The notes below the pieces were generated by a model. That model ran no database searches and was not told where the DNA came from. It saw only the letters and a program-made list of their open reading frames with translations. From Ignavibacteria bacterium (lineage in GTDB: Bacteria; Bacteroidota; Ignavibacteria; Tepidaquicellales; Tepidaquicellaceae), in assembly GCA_016719565.1 (NCBI GenBank), contig JADJYU010000010.1, positions 186,001 through 250,000 on the forward strand: a DNA stretch of 64,000 bases, read 5' to 3'. The number at the start of each line of letters is the position of its first letter. The stretch's first letter is position 1. A program made the position numbers and the translations under genes. This document shows positions 1 to 9,497 of the stretch, one piece after another.

Positions 1-1
1 A

Positions 2-3000
2 ACAGGAAAGAAGGTCACGTCTATAAATTCCGGAAATTTACAAACAGTCAATATTCCGTTACCGGGAGAAAATGAGGAAGCGCAGATAATCAGAGGAGTA
101 GGCGCTAAGATCATTGATAATATGAACGGCAGTCTGACAATACCTACCGCAACTACATTCAGGACAATCCCGGTTAAAGTACTGGAGGAAAACAGAAGGA
201 TCATAAATGATTTCTTAAAAAATAAGAACCGCGGCAAGATATCATATACACATCTGATAGGCTGGGCGATTGTAAAAGGTATCAGCATTGTTCCGGTGAT
301 GAATAATTCCTATACCATTATAAACGGAGAGCCAAATCTTGTTAAGAAGCAGGATATAAATCTCGGTCTGGCAGTCGATCTGGAAAAGAAGGACGGAAGC
401 CGATCGCTGATAGTGCCGAATATTAAGAAAGCCAATAGGATGAATTTTCATGAATTCTTTCAGGCATATAATGATATAATAGACAGATCAAGAAAAAATA
501 AGATTGAGATACAGGATTTTCAGGGTACGTCAATTACATTGACAAATCCGGGAACGATAGGCACTGTTGCATCAACGCCGAGACTGATGCTGGGACAGGG
601 CGCGATCATTGCAACAGGAGCTATAGATTATCCTGCGGAATATCAGGCGGTAACAAGAGAGATCATAACAACGATCGGAATCAGCAAGATCATGAATATT
701 ACAAGTACTTATGATCACAGAATTATACAGGGCGCGGAGTCGGGATTGTTTCTGAAAGAATTGAGCGGACTCTTAAGAGGAGAGAATAATTTTTACGAAG
801 AAATTTTTGCTGATCTGGGAATTCCAATGAGCCCTGTAAAATGGTACTTAGATAAAACACCGGAAGATCTCTGCAAGATCGATAATCTTGAGGAGATCGA
901 AAGACAGGCAAAGGCAATACAGCTAATTAATATGTACAGAGTAAGAGGTCATTTACTCGCGAATCTTGATCCGCTGTATTTGAAAGTTCAGTACCATCCG
1001 GAGCTTGATCCGTCGAACTACGGATTTACAGTCTGGGATTATGACAGGGAATTCATTACAGACGGACTGGGAGGATTGAGAACTGCTACATTGAGAAAGA
1101 TACTTGAAATTCTTCATCAGACTTACTGCAACAAGATCGGTGTAGAATACAGGCACATTCAGGATCCTGAGCAGAAAAAATGGCTGCAGGAAAAAATGGA
1201 GCCAAACAGGAATCAGCCGGTGTTTTCAAACGAAGAGAAAAAACATATACTGTTTAAAATATCAGAGGCGGAAAACTTTGAAAAGTTCATTGACAAAAAA
1301 TATATAGGACATAAAAGGTTTTCGCTTGAAGGTTCTGAAACTATCATCGCCACGCTTGATCATCTATTATCAGTCGCTGCGGATTACAATGTAGATGAAA
1401 TGGTTCTGGGAATGGCTCACAGAGGAAGATTAAATGTGCTTGCAAACATTATTGGAAAATCCATGTCAGCGATCTTCTCCGAGTTTGAAGGATATATAGA
1501 TCCTATATCTTCACTTGGTTCAGGAGATGTAAAATACCATTTAGGAGCATCGGGAGATTATAAGACATTTCATGACAAAAAAATAAAAGTATCAGTTGCG
1601 TCAAATCCCTCACACCTGGAATATGTAAATCCTGTAGTGGAAGGAATTGTAAGAGCAAAGCAAATGAGGATGAAGGATCTTGAAAGAAATAAGATCATAC
1701 CGGTACTGATACACGGAGATGCAGCGGTCGCGGGAGAAGGTATTGTCGCGGAGACACTTAATCTGTCACAGCTTCACGGTTATAAGACCGGAGGTACGGT
1801 TCATATAATTATAAATAATCAGATCGGTTTTACAACTTCGCCAATAGACGCTAGATCATCAGTATATGCCTCGGATGTTGCAAAGATGATACAGGCGCCG
1901 ATATTTCATGTAAACGGAGATGATCCGGAAGCGACAATGTTTGTAACAAAGCTTGCATTTGAATACAGAATGAAATTCAATAAGGATGTTTTTATTGATG
2001 TATTCGGATACAGAAGATTAGGTCATAATGAAGCTGATGAACCGGCATTTACTCAGCCGATAATGTATAAGACTATACGAAGCCATCCTTCAGTTAAAGA
2101 AATTTATTCAGAGAAACTGCTTTCTGAAAAAATAATTACTCTTGAAGAAATTGATGAATCGGAAAAAGTAATTTATGAAAAAATGAGCGAAGGTCATGAG
2201 ATAGTTCAGAAGTTTAAAACGGATATTCCGCTTGCTGTTACAAAGGAAGAGATACGCGCTGTAGAATCAAATTACGATACATTTGTACCGGTCGAAAAAT
2301 TAAATGAAATTGTAAAAGCAATAACATACATACCGGAAGATTTTCATTTACATCCGAAGTTAAGAAAATTTATTGAATCCAGAAAAGAGTTTCTTGATAA
2401 AGACATAGAAGTGGACTGGGCGTTTGCGGAATCGCTTGCATACGGTAGTTTGCTGCAGGAGGGGATTCCTGTGCGTCTGAGCGGACAGGACAGTTCGCGC
2501 GGAACATTTTCACAGAGACATATTGTACTCACTGATTCTGAAAACGGGAATGAAATAATTCCGTTAAATAATGTCGCGCCAGAGAAAGCTCTTATAGAGC
2601 CGCTTGACAGTCTGTTATCAGAAGCAGCTGTTCTTGGTTTTGAATACGGATATTCGACGGCTGATCCGATCACATTAGTTCTATGGGAAGCTCAGTTCGG
2701 AGATTTTGTAAATGCAGCTCAGGTAATAATTGATAATTTCATAGCAAGCTCATATACAAAGTGGGGACTTCCGAATAACATAGTTTTACTTCTGCCGCAT
2801 GCACAGGAAGGTCAGGGACCGGAACATTCCAGCGCGAGAGTAGAAAGATTCCTTACCATCTGCGCCGATGACAGTATGATAGTATGTAATGTCACTACTT
2901 CGTCACAATATTTTCATTTGCTGAGAAAGCAAACCAAGCACAGAAAAAGAAGACCACTGGTAATACTTACACCGAAAAGTCTTCTCAGATTACCTGAGGC

Positions 3001-3466
3001 TAAATCCGTGAAAAGTGATTTTACATCAGGAAAATTTATGGAAATTATTGATGACACCACTGAAGACAGATCAAAGATCAGCAGGGTAATAATAACCAGC
3101 GGTAAAATTTATTATGACCTGAGAAAATATCAGAAAGAGAATGATCTTTTTGATGCAGCGATAGTAAGACTTGAACAGTATTATCCGTATAAGAGTGAAG
3201 TCATGAAAGAGATACTTTCATCATATAAAAATGCGTCAAAGGTATACTGGGTACAGGAAGAACCGAGGAACATGGGAGCATGGAATTTTCTTGCAATATT
3301 ATTGCAGAATAATCTGTCAAAGTGGCAGAAGCTTTACTGTGTAAGCAGGAAGGGGAGTTCAAGTCCTGCAGAAGGTTCACTGTCGAAATACAATGAAAGT
3401 CAGGCTGAAATTTTAAAGTGCGCATTTTCTGATGAGCAGAAACAGGTATTTGAATTTGACAGGTGA
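2..3466 (+). CDS. kgd: Multifunctional 2-oxoglutarate decarboxylase/dehydrogenase E1 with fused E2 succinyltransferase domain (5' partial)
   Basis: TCA-cycle enzyme that converts 2-oxoglutarate towards succinyl-CoA or succinic semialdehyde with thiamine diphosphate. The frame is open from base 2, so the ATG at 122 is internal and the true start lies off the window; 1154 residues are visible against roughly 1230 in mycobacterial Kgd. First comes an E2 (2-oxoacid acyltransferase) catalytic domain ending near base 790, with the active-site motif TYDHRIIQGAESG at about 706-744. The E1 part follows: GMAHRGRLNVLANI, GSGDVKYHLG, the ThDP site GDAAVAGEG with NNQIGF (about 1715-1835), SGQDSSRGTFSQRH and HAQEGQGPEHSSARVERF. 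The E2-E1 fusion is known from actinobacteria and some FCB lineages, where the lipoyl domain sits on a partner. No lipoyl domain is visible here, and no partner gene lies in the window. It faces the minus-strand mnmH gene tail to tail. Assignment is very sure; decarboxylase versus dehydrogenase use in vivo is not decided by sequence. Confidence 0.96.
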   Translation, partial: TGKKVTSINSGNLQTVNIPLPGENEEAQIIRGVGAKIIDNMNGSLTIPTATTFRTIPVKVLEENRRIINDFLKNKNRGKISYTHLIGWAIVKGISIVPVMNNSYTIINGEPNLVKKQDINLGLAVDLEKKDGSRSLIVPNIKKANRMNFHEFFQAYNDIIDRSRKNKIEIQDFQGTSITLTNPGTIGTVASTPRLMLGQGAIIATGAIDYPAEYQAVTREIITTIGISKIMNITSTYDHRIIQGAESGLFLKELSGLLRGENNFYEEIFADLGIPMSPVKWYLDKTPEDLCKIDNLEEIERQAKAIQLINMYRVRGHLLANLDPLYLKVQYHPELDPSNYGFTVWDYDREFITDGLGGLRTATLRKILEILHQTYCNKIGVEYRHIQDPEQKKWLQEKMEPNRNQPVFSNEEKKHILFKISEAENFEKFIDKKYIGHKRFSLEGSETIIATLDHLLSVAADYNVDEMVLGMAHRGRLNVLANIIGKSMSAIFSEFEGYIDPISSLGSGDVKYHLGASGDYKTFHDKKIKVSVASNPSHLEYVNPVVEGIVRAKQMRMKDLERNKIIPVLIHGDAAVAGEGIVAETLNLSQLHGYKTGGTVHIIINNQIGFTTSPIDARSSVYASDVAKMIQAPIFHVNGDDPEATMFVTKLAFEYRMKFNKDVFIDVFGYRRLGHNEADEPAFTQPIMYKTIRSHPSVKEIYSEKLLSEKIITLEEIDESEKVIYEKMSEGHEIVQKFKTDIPLAVTKEEIRAVESNYDTFVPVEKLNEIVKAITYIPEDFHLHPKLRKFIESRKEFLDKDIEVDWAFAESLAYGSLLQEGIPVRLSGQDSSRGTFSQRHIVLTDSENGNEIIPLNNVAPEKALIEPLDSLLSEAAVLGFEYGYSTADPITLVLWEAQFGDFVNAAQVIIDNFIASSYTKWGLPNNIVLLLPHAQEGQGPEHSSARVERFLTICADDSMIVCNVTTSSQYFHLLRKQTKHRKRRPLVILTPKSLLRLPEAKSVKSDFTSGKFMEIIDDTTEDRSKISRVIITSGKIYYDLRKYQKENDLFDAAIVRLEQYYPYKSEVMKEILSSYKNASKVYWVQEEPRNMGAWNFLAILLQNNLSKWQKLYCVSRKGSSSPAEGSLSKYNESQAEILKCAFSDEQKQVFEFDR

Positions 3467-3523
3467 TGTAAAGTAATTTATGAATGAATGGAGCAGTAGA
3501 TTTGAGATCAGGCAGCATGAACA

Positions 3524-3587
3524 AAACCTGACAGGTTTATCCGGAATACATAACCAAGATCTTTACTCTGATAAACCTGTCAGGTTT
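3524..3587. repeat. Inverted repeat between convergent genes
   Basis: Perfect 18-bp arms, aaacctgacaggtttatc at 3524-3541 and its reverse complement at 3570-3587, with a 28-nt loop. Each arm is itself nearly palindromic around cctgacagg. It lies between the 3' ends of kgd and mnmH, so it may act as a bidirectional terminator or be a dispersed palindromic element. There is no clean T-run directly after the stem, which weakens the terminator reading. Confidence 0.6.
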
Positions 3588-3627
3588 CGTTAGAAAAAAC
3601 TCTACTTGAATCTAAAAGAACCAACGC

Positions 3628-4832
3628 TTATTTATCACCGCTAAGATCATTTACATAAAATTCCACCAGCTCAGCCGATGCTCTATCCATATCATCAGTA
3701 TTTATTTCCATAACCGGAGTCTTCTTTTTCTCCCGGTACCGTTTGTCATAATAATCCTTTATCATTATCTCCGTGAATTCATAAACATTTCCGTTCTCTA
3801 ATTTTAAGATCAGATCATCAAATAAAATTTTGCTGAGCTGCTGTCTGAAAAATTTTTCCTTTGACCGGAATAGTTCAAGCATCAGTTTAATTCCTGCATC
3901 CCTGTCAGAAAAATAATCCTTAATGATCCTGTTAATGCGGTGGTGAAGCGAGCCTGTTAACTTAACTGTCTTAGCCGCTTCCATTTTTCCATAAATATTT
4001 TCAGGAACATTAAATTTTCCTACACGCTTACTTTCGCTTTCTATTAAAAAGGAAAGCCGGGATTTTCATGAACGGAATATTCAGAATTATTTAATCTTAT
4101 CTGAGCATAAATATTATTTTCAAATTCAGTCTGACCTGTGACTTTCTTAATCCCTGTTATTTCATACGGGATGTGACCAAGCAGACTTGAAAAATGTTTC
4201 GCGGCATTTTCGAGATCTATAACCGGAAGTTTTTCGGATACTGATTTCAGCAGATCGGTTTTACCGCAGCCGGTCAGACCGGATATTTCTATAAATTCAT
4301 ACGGAAAGATCTCAGCAGTCAGTGTTTTGTTTACTTCTTTTCTATAGGATTTGATTCCGCCGGAAACAACTTTTGAACTGTATCCCAGATCTGATAACAT
4401 TTTGGAAAGATAAGAACTTCTTCCTCCGCCTCTCCAGCAGTTTACAATTATTTGTTTATCTCCGGCTTTATTTTCTTCGAGGAATTTCTTTAACGAATTT
4501 GTTTTTGGTTCAGCAAAATCCACCGCAAGTCTTATTGCTGCAGACTGAGAATATTTTTTATAAATTAATCCTACATTGTGTCTCTCTTCATTAGTTAAAA
4601 CAGGGAAGTTTATTGCGTGAGGAATGGATGTTTCTGAAAATTCTTTTTCAGATCTTGCATCAATTAAAAGAATATTTCCGGGATCAGCTCTGAGAAGATT
4701 CAGCACTTCATTTATTGAAAAAGGTATTATGTTATATTCGCTTAATATTTCTTTAAGTGAAAGAACCTTTTCATTTTTATAAGATAAAACTAATTCGAAT
4801 AATTCTTTGCTGTTTAATTCATTTAAATTCAA
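3628..4832 (-). CDS. mnmH: tRNA 2-selenouridine synthase, split by a -1 frameshift
   Basis: MnmH (SelU, YbbB) replaces sulfur by selenium in wobble 2-thiouridine of tRNA, using selenophosphate. The upstream frame (4832 down to 4044) has the rhodanese domain with active-site Cys132 in NCWRGGGRSS and a P-loop GLTGCGKT at residues 185-192. It stops after ENPGFPF. The C-terminal third continues in another frame through IESESKRVGKF and NVPENIYGKMEAAK to the stop at 3628, matching the conserved DESRxIG region and the tail of the family. The switch falls on a T5 run (minus strand, about 4045-4052): one more T would restore a single frame of normal family length. A homopolymer sequencing error is therefore likely; true inactivation is the alternative. 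It lies 15 bp downstream of selD, which makes its substrate, so the two probably form an operon. Confidence 0.88.
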
Positions 4833-4847
4833 TTCTCTATCGCCGCT

Positions 4848-5909
4848 TCAGTCGTAGTTAAAAATTACAGTTCCTTCTTTATACTTATCCGAACTTTCCA
4901 AAACCTCACCTACAATTGCAGCAAAAATATCACCGTGTTTATGCAGCTCGAGCAGAAGTATATTCGCCTGCTCATTTGGTACAGTGATCAGAAGTCCTCC
5001 CGAGGTTTGCGGATCATAGAGAAGATGTTCCTTAATTTTATTTATATTTCCTTCGCTTAAAGTATTATCTTTTGTATATTCTCTGTTAGACTTGTCACCG
5101 CGGGTCAATAATTTTTCACCGATAGCATGCTCTGTCCCGGGAAATACAGGAAGATCATTTACATTAAATTTCAAAACCGCTTTACTCGCAATTGCCATCT
5201 GCATGGAATGTCCGGCCAATCCGAATCCGGTAATGTCTGTGCAGCCATTTGCATGAAAAGCGTTCATGCATTCCGAGGCATTCTTATTCAGTCTTGTCAT
5301 TGAGGAAATTAACTGATCATAAATCTTCTCATCTAATTCTCCGAACTTTATTACATTATTAAGGATACCTGTGCCTAAGGGTTTTGTAAGAATGAGAGTA
5401 TCTCCCGGCTTTGCGCTGTTATTTCCTTTGATCTCACCGGGATGTATCTTTCCGGTCACAGCAAGTCCATACACTATATTAGTTATATCAATAGAATGTC
5501 CGCCTATAATTACAGCGCCTGACTCTTTTATTTTATCAGCTCCGCCTCTGAGTATTTCTGTTAGAATTGAAAGGTCTTCCTTTTGCGGAAATGCAAGTAT
5601 ATTCAATGCGCATAACGGAACGCCGCCCATTGCATATACATCGCTTAAAGCGTTTGCCGCCGCAATCATTCCGAAAGTATAGGGATCGTCCACTACAGGT
5701 GTAAAAAAATCAGTAGTCTGGATCAGCGCAGTGTCCTCTGATATTTTATAAACTCCGGCATCATCCTTACCTTCAAATCCGACCAGTACGTTTTCATTTG
5801 TTTCCCACTCAATGTCTTTAAGCGCTTTAGAAAGTATATCAGGAAAAATCTTTGCCGCACATCCGGCTGATGTTACCATTTGTGTTAATCTTACTTTGTC
5901 TTTTATCAT
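4848..5909 (-). CDS. selD: Selenide, water dikinase
   Basis: Makes selenophosphate from selenide and ATP, the selenium donor for 2-selenouridine tRNA and for selenocysteine. It has 353 residues, the usual length. The N-terminal motif TSAGCAAK carries the catalytic Cys17 and Lys20 at the family positions, but the second Cys of the common GCGCK form (position 19) is Ala. Conserved blocks follow: TTDFFTPVVDDPYTFG, GGHSIDI and DPQTSGGLL. The neighbour mnmH explains why selD is present. No selA, selB or tRNA-Sec was seen in the window, so selenocysteine use cannot be judged here. Confidence 0.95.
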   Translation of the reverse strand: MIKDKVRLTQMVTSAGCAAKIFPDILSKALKDIEWETNENVLVGFEGKDDAGVYKISEDTALIQTTDFFTPVVDDPYTFGMIAAANALSDVYAMGGVPLCALNILAFPQKEDLSILTEILRGGADKIKESGAVIIGGHSIDITNIVYGLAVTGKIHPGEIKGNNSAKPGDTLILTKPLGTGILNNVIKFGELDEKIYDQLISSMTRLNKNASECMNAFHANGCTDITGFGLAGHSMQMAIASKAVLKFNVNDLPVFPGTEHAIGEKLLTRGDKSNREYTKDNTLSEGNINKIKEHLLYDPQTSGGLLITVPNEQANILLLELHKHGDIFAAIVGEVLESSDKYKEGTVIFNYD

Positions 5910-5977
5910 TTGTAATAAGTTGAAATAATTTGTCTGAATTATGAATTACTCTTCGAAATATAAATGTTCTTTTCCGT

Positions 5978-6820
5978 TTATTTTATTGACTGCAGAGTTA
6001 CATTTGTAATCTCAGAGAGATCTATGTATCCAATCTGAGCGCCAAATTCATTCGTTGCAATAATATCCTTTATATAAATTTCCCTTCGCTGAATTCCTTC
6101 CTTTGAAAAAAAATCTTTAAAAATTAAATTTTCATCCGGATTTACATTAAAATAATATAGTCTGTTTATTTTCATACAGTAATAATTTTTACCTGAAATA
6201 TTTATATCCTCAAATCCGGTGTATCTCTTTTTTATAGTTAAAAACGGTTCGTCTGTTAAAATCCATTCAGCGTTTACCTGAAGAGGATACTGTATTACTT
6301 TAACCGGAGGATCATCAAAAGTAATTACTGAGTCGTTTACCTGAAAATCATTATTCGCGTCCTGAAGTATATCATAAGCAGATGAATAATACTTTCCTCC
6401 ATATAAAAAACTAATATTATTTCTGTAAGGTCCTAATCCCGATCCGTTTGACAAATAAGCTTTTCTAATTAATCCTGAATCTGTCTGATTGAAATATTCG
6501 CGTGTAACTGAAACGTGCCCGTTGAAACTATATTCATTTTTAAAAATCCTGACGGTGTCATCTGATAAAACAGTATCCTTTATAAATGTTGAAATGCCGT
6601 AACCCGTCAAAGTATCTGTATCAAAGTTTTTCCTTATAGAATCCGGTCTGATATTTGTGATTACGTTTTTTGTAGTGTAATACCAGTATGAATTCAGTGA
6701 GTATGGGTATTTGAAATTATTTTCCGGCTCAATATTATTTCCGTTTTGTGCATTATCGGAACATGAAATATAAAATACTGCAGAAAACAAAATTAACAGA
6801 TAAACCGCTGAACTGTTCAT
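5978..6820 (-). CDS. Predicted lipoprotein, function unknown
   Basis: 280 residues starting with a signal peptide and a lipobox-like end (LFSAVFYISC, Cys at about residue 20), so probably anchored to a membrane by a lipid. The rest is beta-rich with many Tyr, Asn and Asp residues, and no catalytic motif was recognised. It lies 6 bp downstream of the fumarylacetoacetase gene on the same strand and may be co-transcribed, but nothing ties it to tyrosine catabolism. Confidence 0.7.
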   Translation of the reverse strand: MNSSAVYLLILFSAVFYISCSDNAQNGNNIEPENNFKYPYSLNSYWYYTTKNVITNIRPDSIRKNFDTDTLTGYGISTFIKDTVLSDDTVRIFKNEYSFNGHVSVTREYFNQTDSGLIRKAYLSNGSGLGPYRNNISFLYGGKYYSSAYDILQDANNDFQVNDSVITFDDPPVKVIQYPLQVNAEWILTDEPFLTIKKRYTGFEDINISGKNYYCMKINRLYYFNVNPDENLIFKDFFSKEGIQRREIYIKDIIATNEFGAQIGYIDLSEITNVTLQSIK

Positions 6821-6826
6821 ACTAAT

Positions 6827-8101
6827 TTACTTTGCCGGTAAAATTTTCCCGGTAACTTCTCCGAAACCAATTCTGAGTCCGTCCTTTTCACAGTAACCTT
6901 TAATGATCAGCTCATCTCCGTCACGCAAAAATTTAAGTTCACCGCCGCTTGTTAATTTGATTGGTTCTTCTCCGCGCCAGGATAATTCCAGTAAACTTCC
7001 GTATGTTCCTTTCTCCGGACCGCTGATTGTTCCGGAAGCAAGCAGATCTCCCGTTCTCATATTACAGCCGGTTACAGTATGATGAGCAAGCTGCTGATAC
7101 ATATCCCAGTACATATATTTAAAATTTGATCTCGAAATTATTTCAGCGTTTTGAGATGAAGGAGTTTTTAGCAGAACATCCAGCTTTATATCATATGAAT
7201 TATTACCGCTGCTTTTTAAATAGGGGAGAGGAGCCGGATCCTGAATCTCACTTTTTATTCTGAAGGGCTCAAGAGCTTCCATTGTAACAACCCACGGAGA
7301 AATTGACGTTGCGAAATTTTTTGCAAGGAAAGGACCGAGCGGAACGTATTCCCATTTCTGAATGTCTCTCGCGCTCCAGTCATTTACCAGTACCATTCCG
7401 AATATATGATCTGAAGCATTATCTATGTTTATAGGTTCTCCGAGATTATTTCCCGTCCCGATAAAAAATCCCATCTCTAATTCAAAGTCAAGTAACCTGC
7501 TCGGACCAAAAGAAGGAGATTCAGCATCATCCGCTTTAGTCTGACCTTTGGGGCGAATAATTTCTGTTCCGCTTATTACGACTGAACTCGCTCTGCCGTG
7601 ATACGCAACCGGAAGGTGAAGCCAGTTCGGCATCAGAGCATTTTCTTTTCCTCTGAACATTATCCCGACATTTGTCGCATGATCCTTTGATGAATAAAAA
7701 TCAGTATAATCTCCGATCTCAACAGGCATGCACATTGTTACATCATTCTGATGGATCAGACATTCTGATCTTAGCTTGTCATCATCTCTGAGAATGGAAT
7801 TGTTCTCATCCAGTAAATCTGAAATTTCTTTCCGGATCTCCCTGTGAAATGTTTTACCCATTGACATGAATCTGTTCAGTGATTTCGAGGAAAAAATTTC
7901 TTTATCCGCTGGTGATATATTTTTGAATAATCCGTTTCTGTCAGCAGCTGCAAGGTCAAGGACATATTCTCCGATCGCCGTCCCGACTCTCAGAGAATTA
8001 TTTTCTTTTGTATAAAAAATACCGTAAGGAAGATTTTCAATTGGGAAATCAGAATCTTTACTCACATCAATGAATGATTTCCTTTTAATATTATCGTTCA
8101 T
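6827..8101 (-). CDS. fahA: Fumarylacetoacetase
   Basis: Last enzyme of tyrosine/homogentisate degradation: it hydrolyses fumarylacetoacetate to fumarate and acetoacetate. 424 residues, typical for the family. Visible family motifs are PNWLHLPVAYHGRASSVV, LDFELEMGFFIG, VNDWSARDIQKWEYVPLG and TGDLLASGTISGP, which hold the metal- and substrate-binding residues. It is 6 bp downstream of the 8108-9091 gene, so the two look like one operon. No homogentisate dioxygenase or maleylacetoacetate isomerase lies in the window. Confidence 0.95.
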   Translation of the reverse strand: MNDNIKRKSFIDVSKDSDFPIENLPYGIFYTKENNSLRVGTAIGEYVLDLAAADRNGLFKNISPADKEIFSSKSLNRFMSMGKTFHREIRKEISDLLDENNSILRDDDKLRSECLIHQNDVTMCMPVEIGDYTDFYSSKDHATNVGIMFRGKENALMPNWLHLPVAYHGRASSVVISGTEIIRPKGQTKADDAESPSFGPSRLLDFELEMGFFIGTGNNLGEPINIDNASDHIFGMVLVNDWSARDIQKWEYVPLGPFLAKNFATSISPWVVTMEALEPFRIKSEIQDPAPLPYLKSSGNNSYDIKLDVLLKTPSSQNAEIISRSNFKYMYWDMYQQLAHHTVTGCNMRTGDLLASGTISGPEKGTYGSLLELSWRGEEPIKLTSGGELKFLRDGDELIIKGYCEKDGLRIGFGEVTGKILPAK

Positions 8102-8107
8102 AATTTT

Positions 8108-9091
8108 TTAATTAATTAAATTCAGTTTTTTGAGGTCCTCTACCGGTTCATCAAAGCTGCAGCTTCCGTAAGACTTTACAAAAGTCTGCCTGGCAAAATG
8201 AATATCTTCATTTTCAATTTCATAACCGCCCCAGGTGAAGCCTGAATCAGTAAAATTAAAATTATCTGCGTTTTCGTCTTCAATGAGTTTTATCAATTCA
8301 TGATCAGAAATGTTATGTCTCTTTGCAATTATACCGGCAGAAAAGACATTTATGAATCCGTGCATCTTAGCATTTATTCCATTATCAAAATGTCTGAACG
8401 GATGATGAAGTCCTGCTGTAAATTTCATTTGAAGGTTTCGGTTAAGACAATGTCTGACGGCAAACGCAATCTGTTCAGCAGAAGGAATTGCCGCAGCGGT
8501 TACCCCGCCTGTCCGCAGTTTAAATCCAGTGTCATGATATTTTTCATTATGTTCTTCGATTAAGTCTGTTGCAGTTTTTATATTTCTTTTCCAGTCACCT
8601 GTTAATGGAGTTTCAGCAAAGAAATTAAATTTACTGTCGCTTCCATTTCCCGAATTCTGACTTATAAACCGGAAAAGATCGAGAAACAGTTCTTTGTCAT
8701 CTTCCATAACAATACTCTCAGGTATTTTATATTCAAAATGATCTGCTCGTATAAAAGGGCTTTTTCCTTTAATAAAGTTTTCTCTGATCTTCAGATCTGA
8801 AATAAAATTTTCTTTAAAAGTAATTTCATCCTTTCCGCCTGAAAGTATTAATGAAATTCTTACCGGAAAACTGAATTCTGAAATTTCATTACATATAATT
8901 TCAAGCTCAGGCAGTAATTTAACGGGACAAATAAATCCTGACAGAATAATTGAATTATTTTCTGAAAGATATTTCATGTAATTGGAGAATGCAGTTCTGA
9001 GATCAAGCTCTGCAGGAGGAAAGAGCCCGGCGTAATCGATAATTCCTTCAGTAAATAAACCTATGCTCTTTATTTTAATTTTTTCTGACAA
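8108..9091 (-). CDS. Conserved hypothetical protein upstream of fumarylacetoacetase
   Basis: 327 residues, no signal peptide and no membrane segment. The N-terminus contains IDYAGLFPPAELDLRTAFSN, a pattern I associate with a conserved uncharacterised bacterial family. Other notable stretches are KLRTGGVTAAAIPSAEQ and KFTAGLHHPFRHFD, the latter His-rich and possibly metal- or substrate-binding. It sits first in a probable operon with fahA, which suggests a link to aromatic amino-acid catabolism, but this is only context. The catalysed reaction is unknown. Confidence 0.75.
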   Translation of the reverse strand: MSEKIKIKSIGLFTEGIIDYAGLFPPAELDLRTAFSNYMKYLSENNSIILSGFICPVKLLPELEIICNEISEFSFPVRISLILSGGKDEITFKENFISDLKIRENFIKGKSPFIRADHFEYKIPESIVMEDDKELFLDLFRFISQNSGNGSDSKFNFFAETPLTGDWKRNIKTATDLIEEHNEKYHDTGFKLRTGGVTAAAIPSAEQIAFAVRHCLNRNLQMKFTAGLHHPFRHFDNGINAKMHGFINVFSAGIIAKRHNISDHELIKLIEDENADNFNFTDSGFTWGGYEIENEDIHFARQTFVKSYGSCSFDEPVEDLKKLNLIN

Positions 9092-9497
9092 GAATTTAGA
9101 GGAGTTTTTAATTTTAAATTTAATTACTTTAAAATAGTCAAACTTAAATACTAAATAAATTTATTTATAAAATATTTATATTAATAAAGTAACTCTATAT
9201 ACTTTACAAATTTTTGCAGGAAAGATAACTTTAATTTAGTTAATCATGGCAAATTAATATTAAGTTATTTTCAATTGTTAGGATTTTGTTAGGATTTGAT
9301 TTATTTTTATAATTAATAAACATAAGATATTTTTAGAGCATAATAATTTATTTAAATCAATTGAAATTTGAATATTATTGATTTATTTTAACACTCAAAT
9401 TCTAAAACAGAAAGTATATTTATCCAAAAACAAATTCGAAATAATAAATAATGAATAATTTCAAAAAATTTTTAAAAAATTAATTAAAAGAACGCAG
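9092..9497. other. AT-rich divergent intergenic region
   Basis: About 400 bp, very AT-rich, between the minus-strand fahA operon and the plus-strand beta-helix gene. It must hold both promoters. No open frame, palindrome or RNA signature stands out, and I could not place promoter boxes with confidence. Confidence 0.6.

Noticed and set aside
122..124. ATG at 122 as start of the 2-oxoglutarate enzyme
   Set aside because: The frame is open to base 2 and the upstream residues (EAQIIRGVGAKIIDN) match the family, so the gene begins outside the window.
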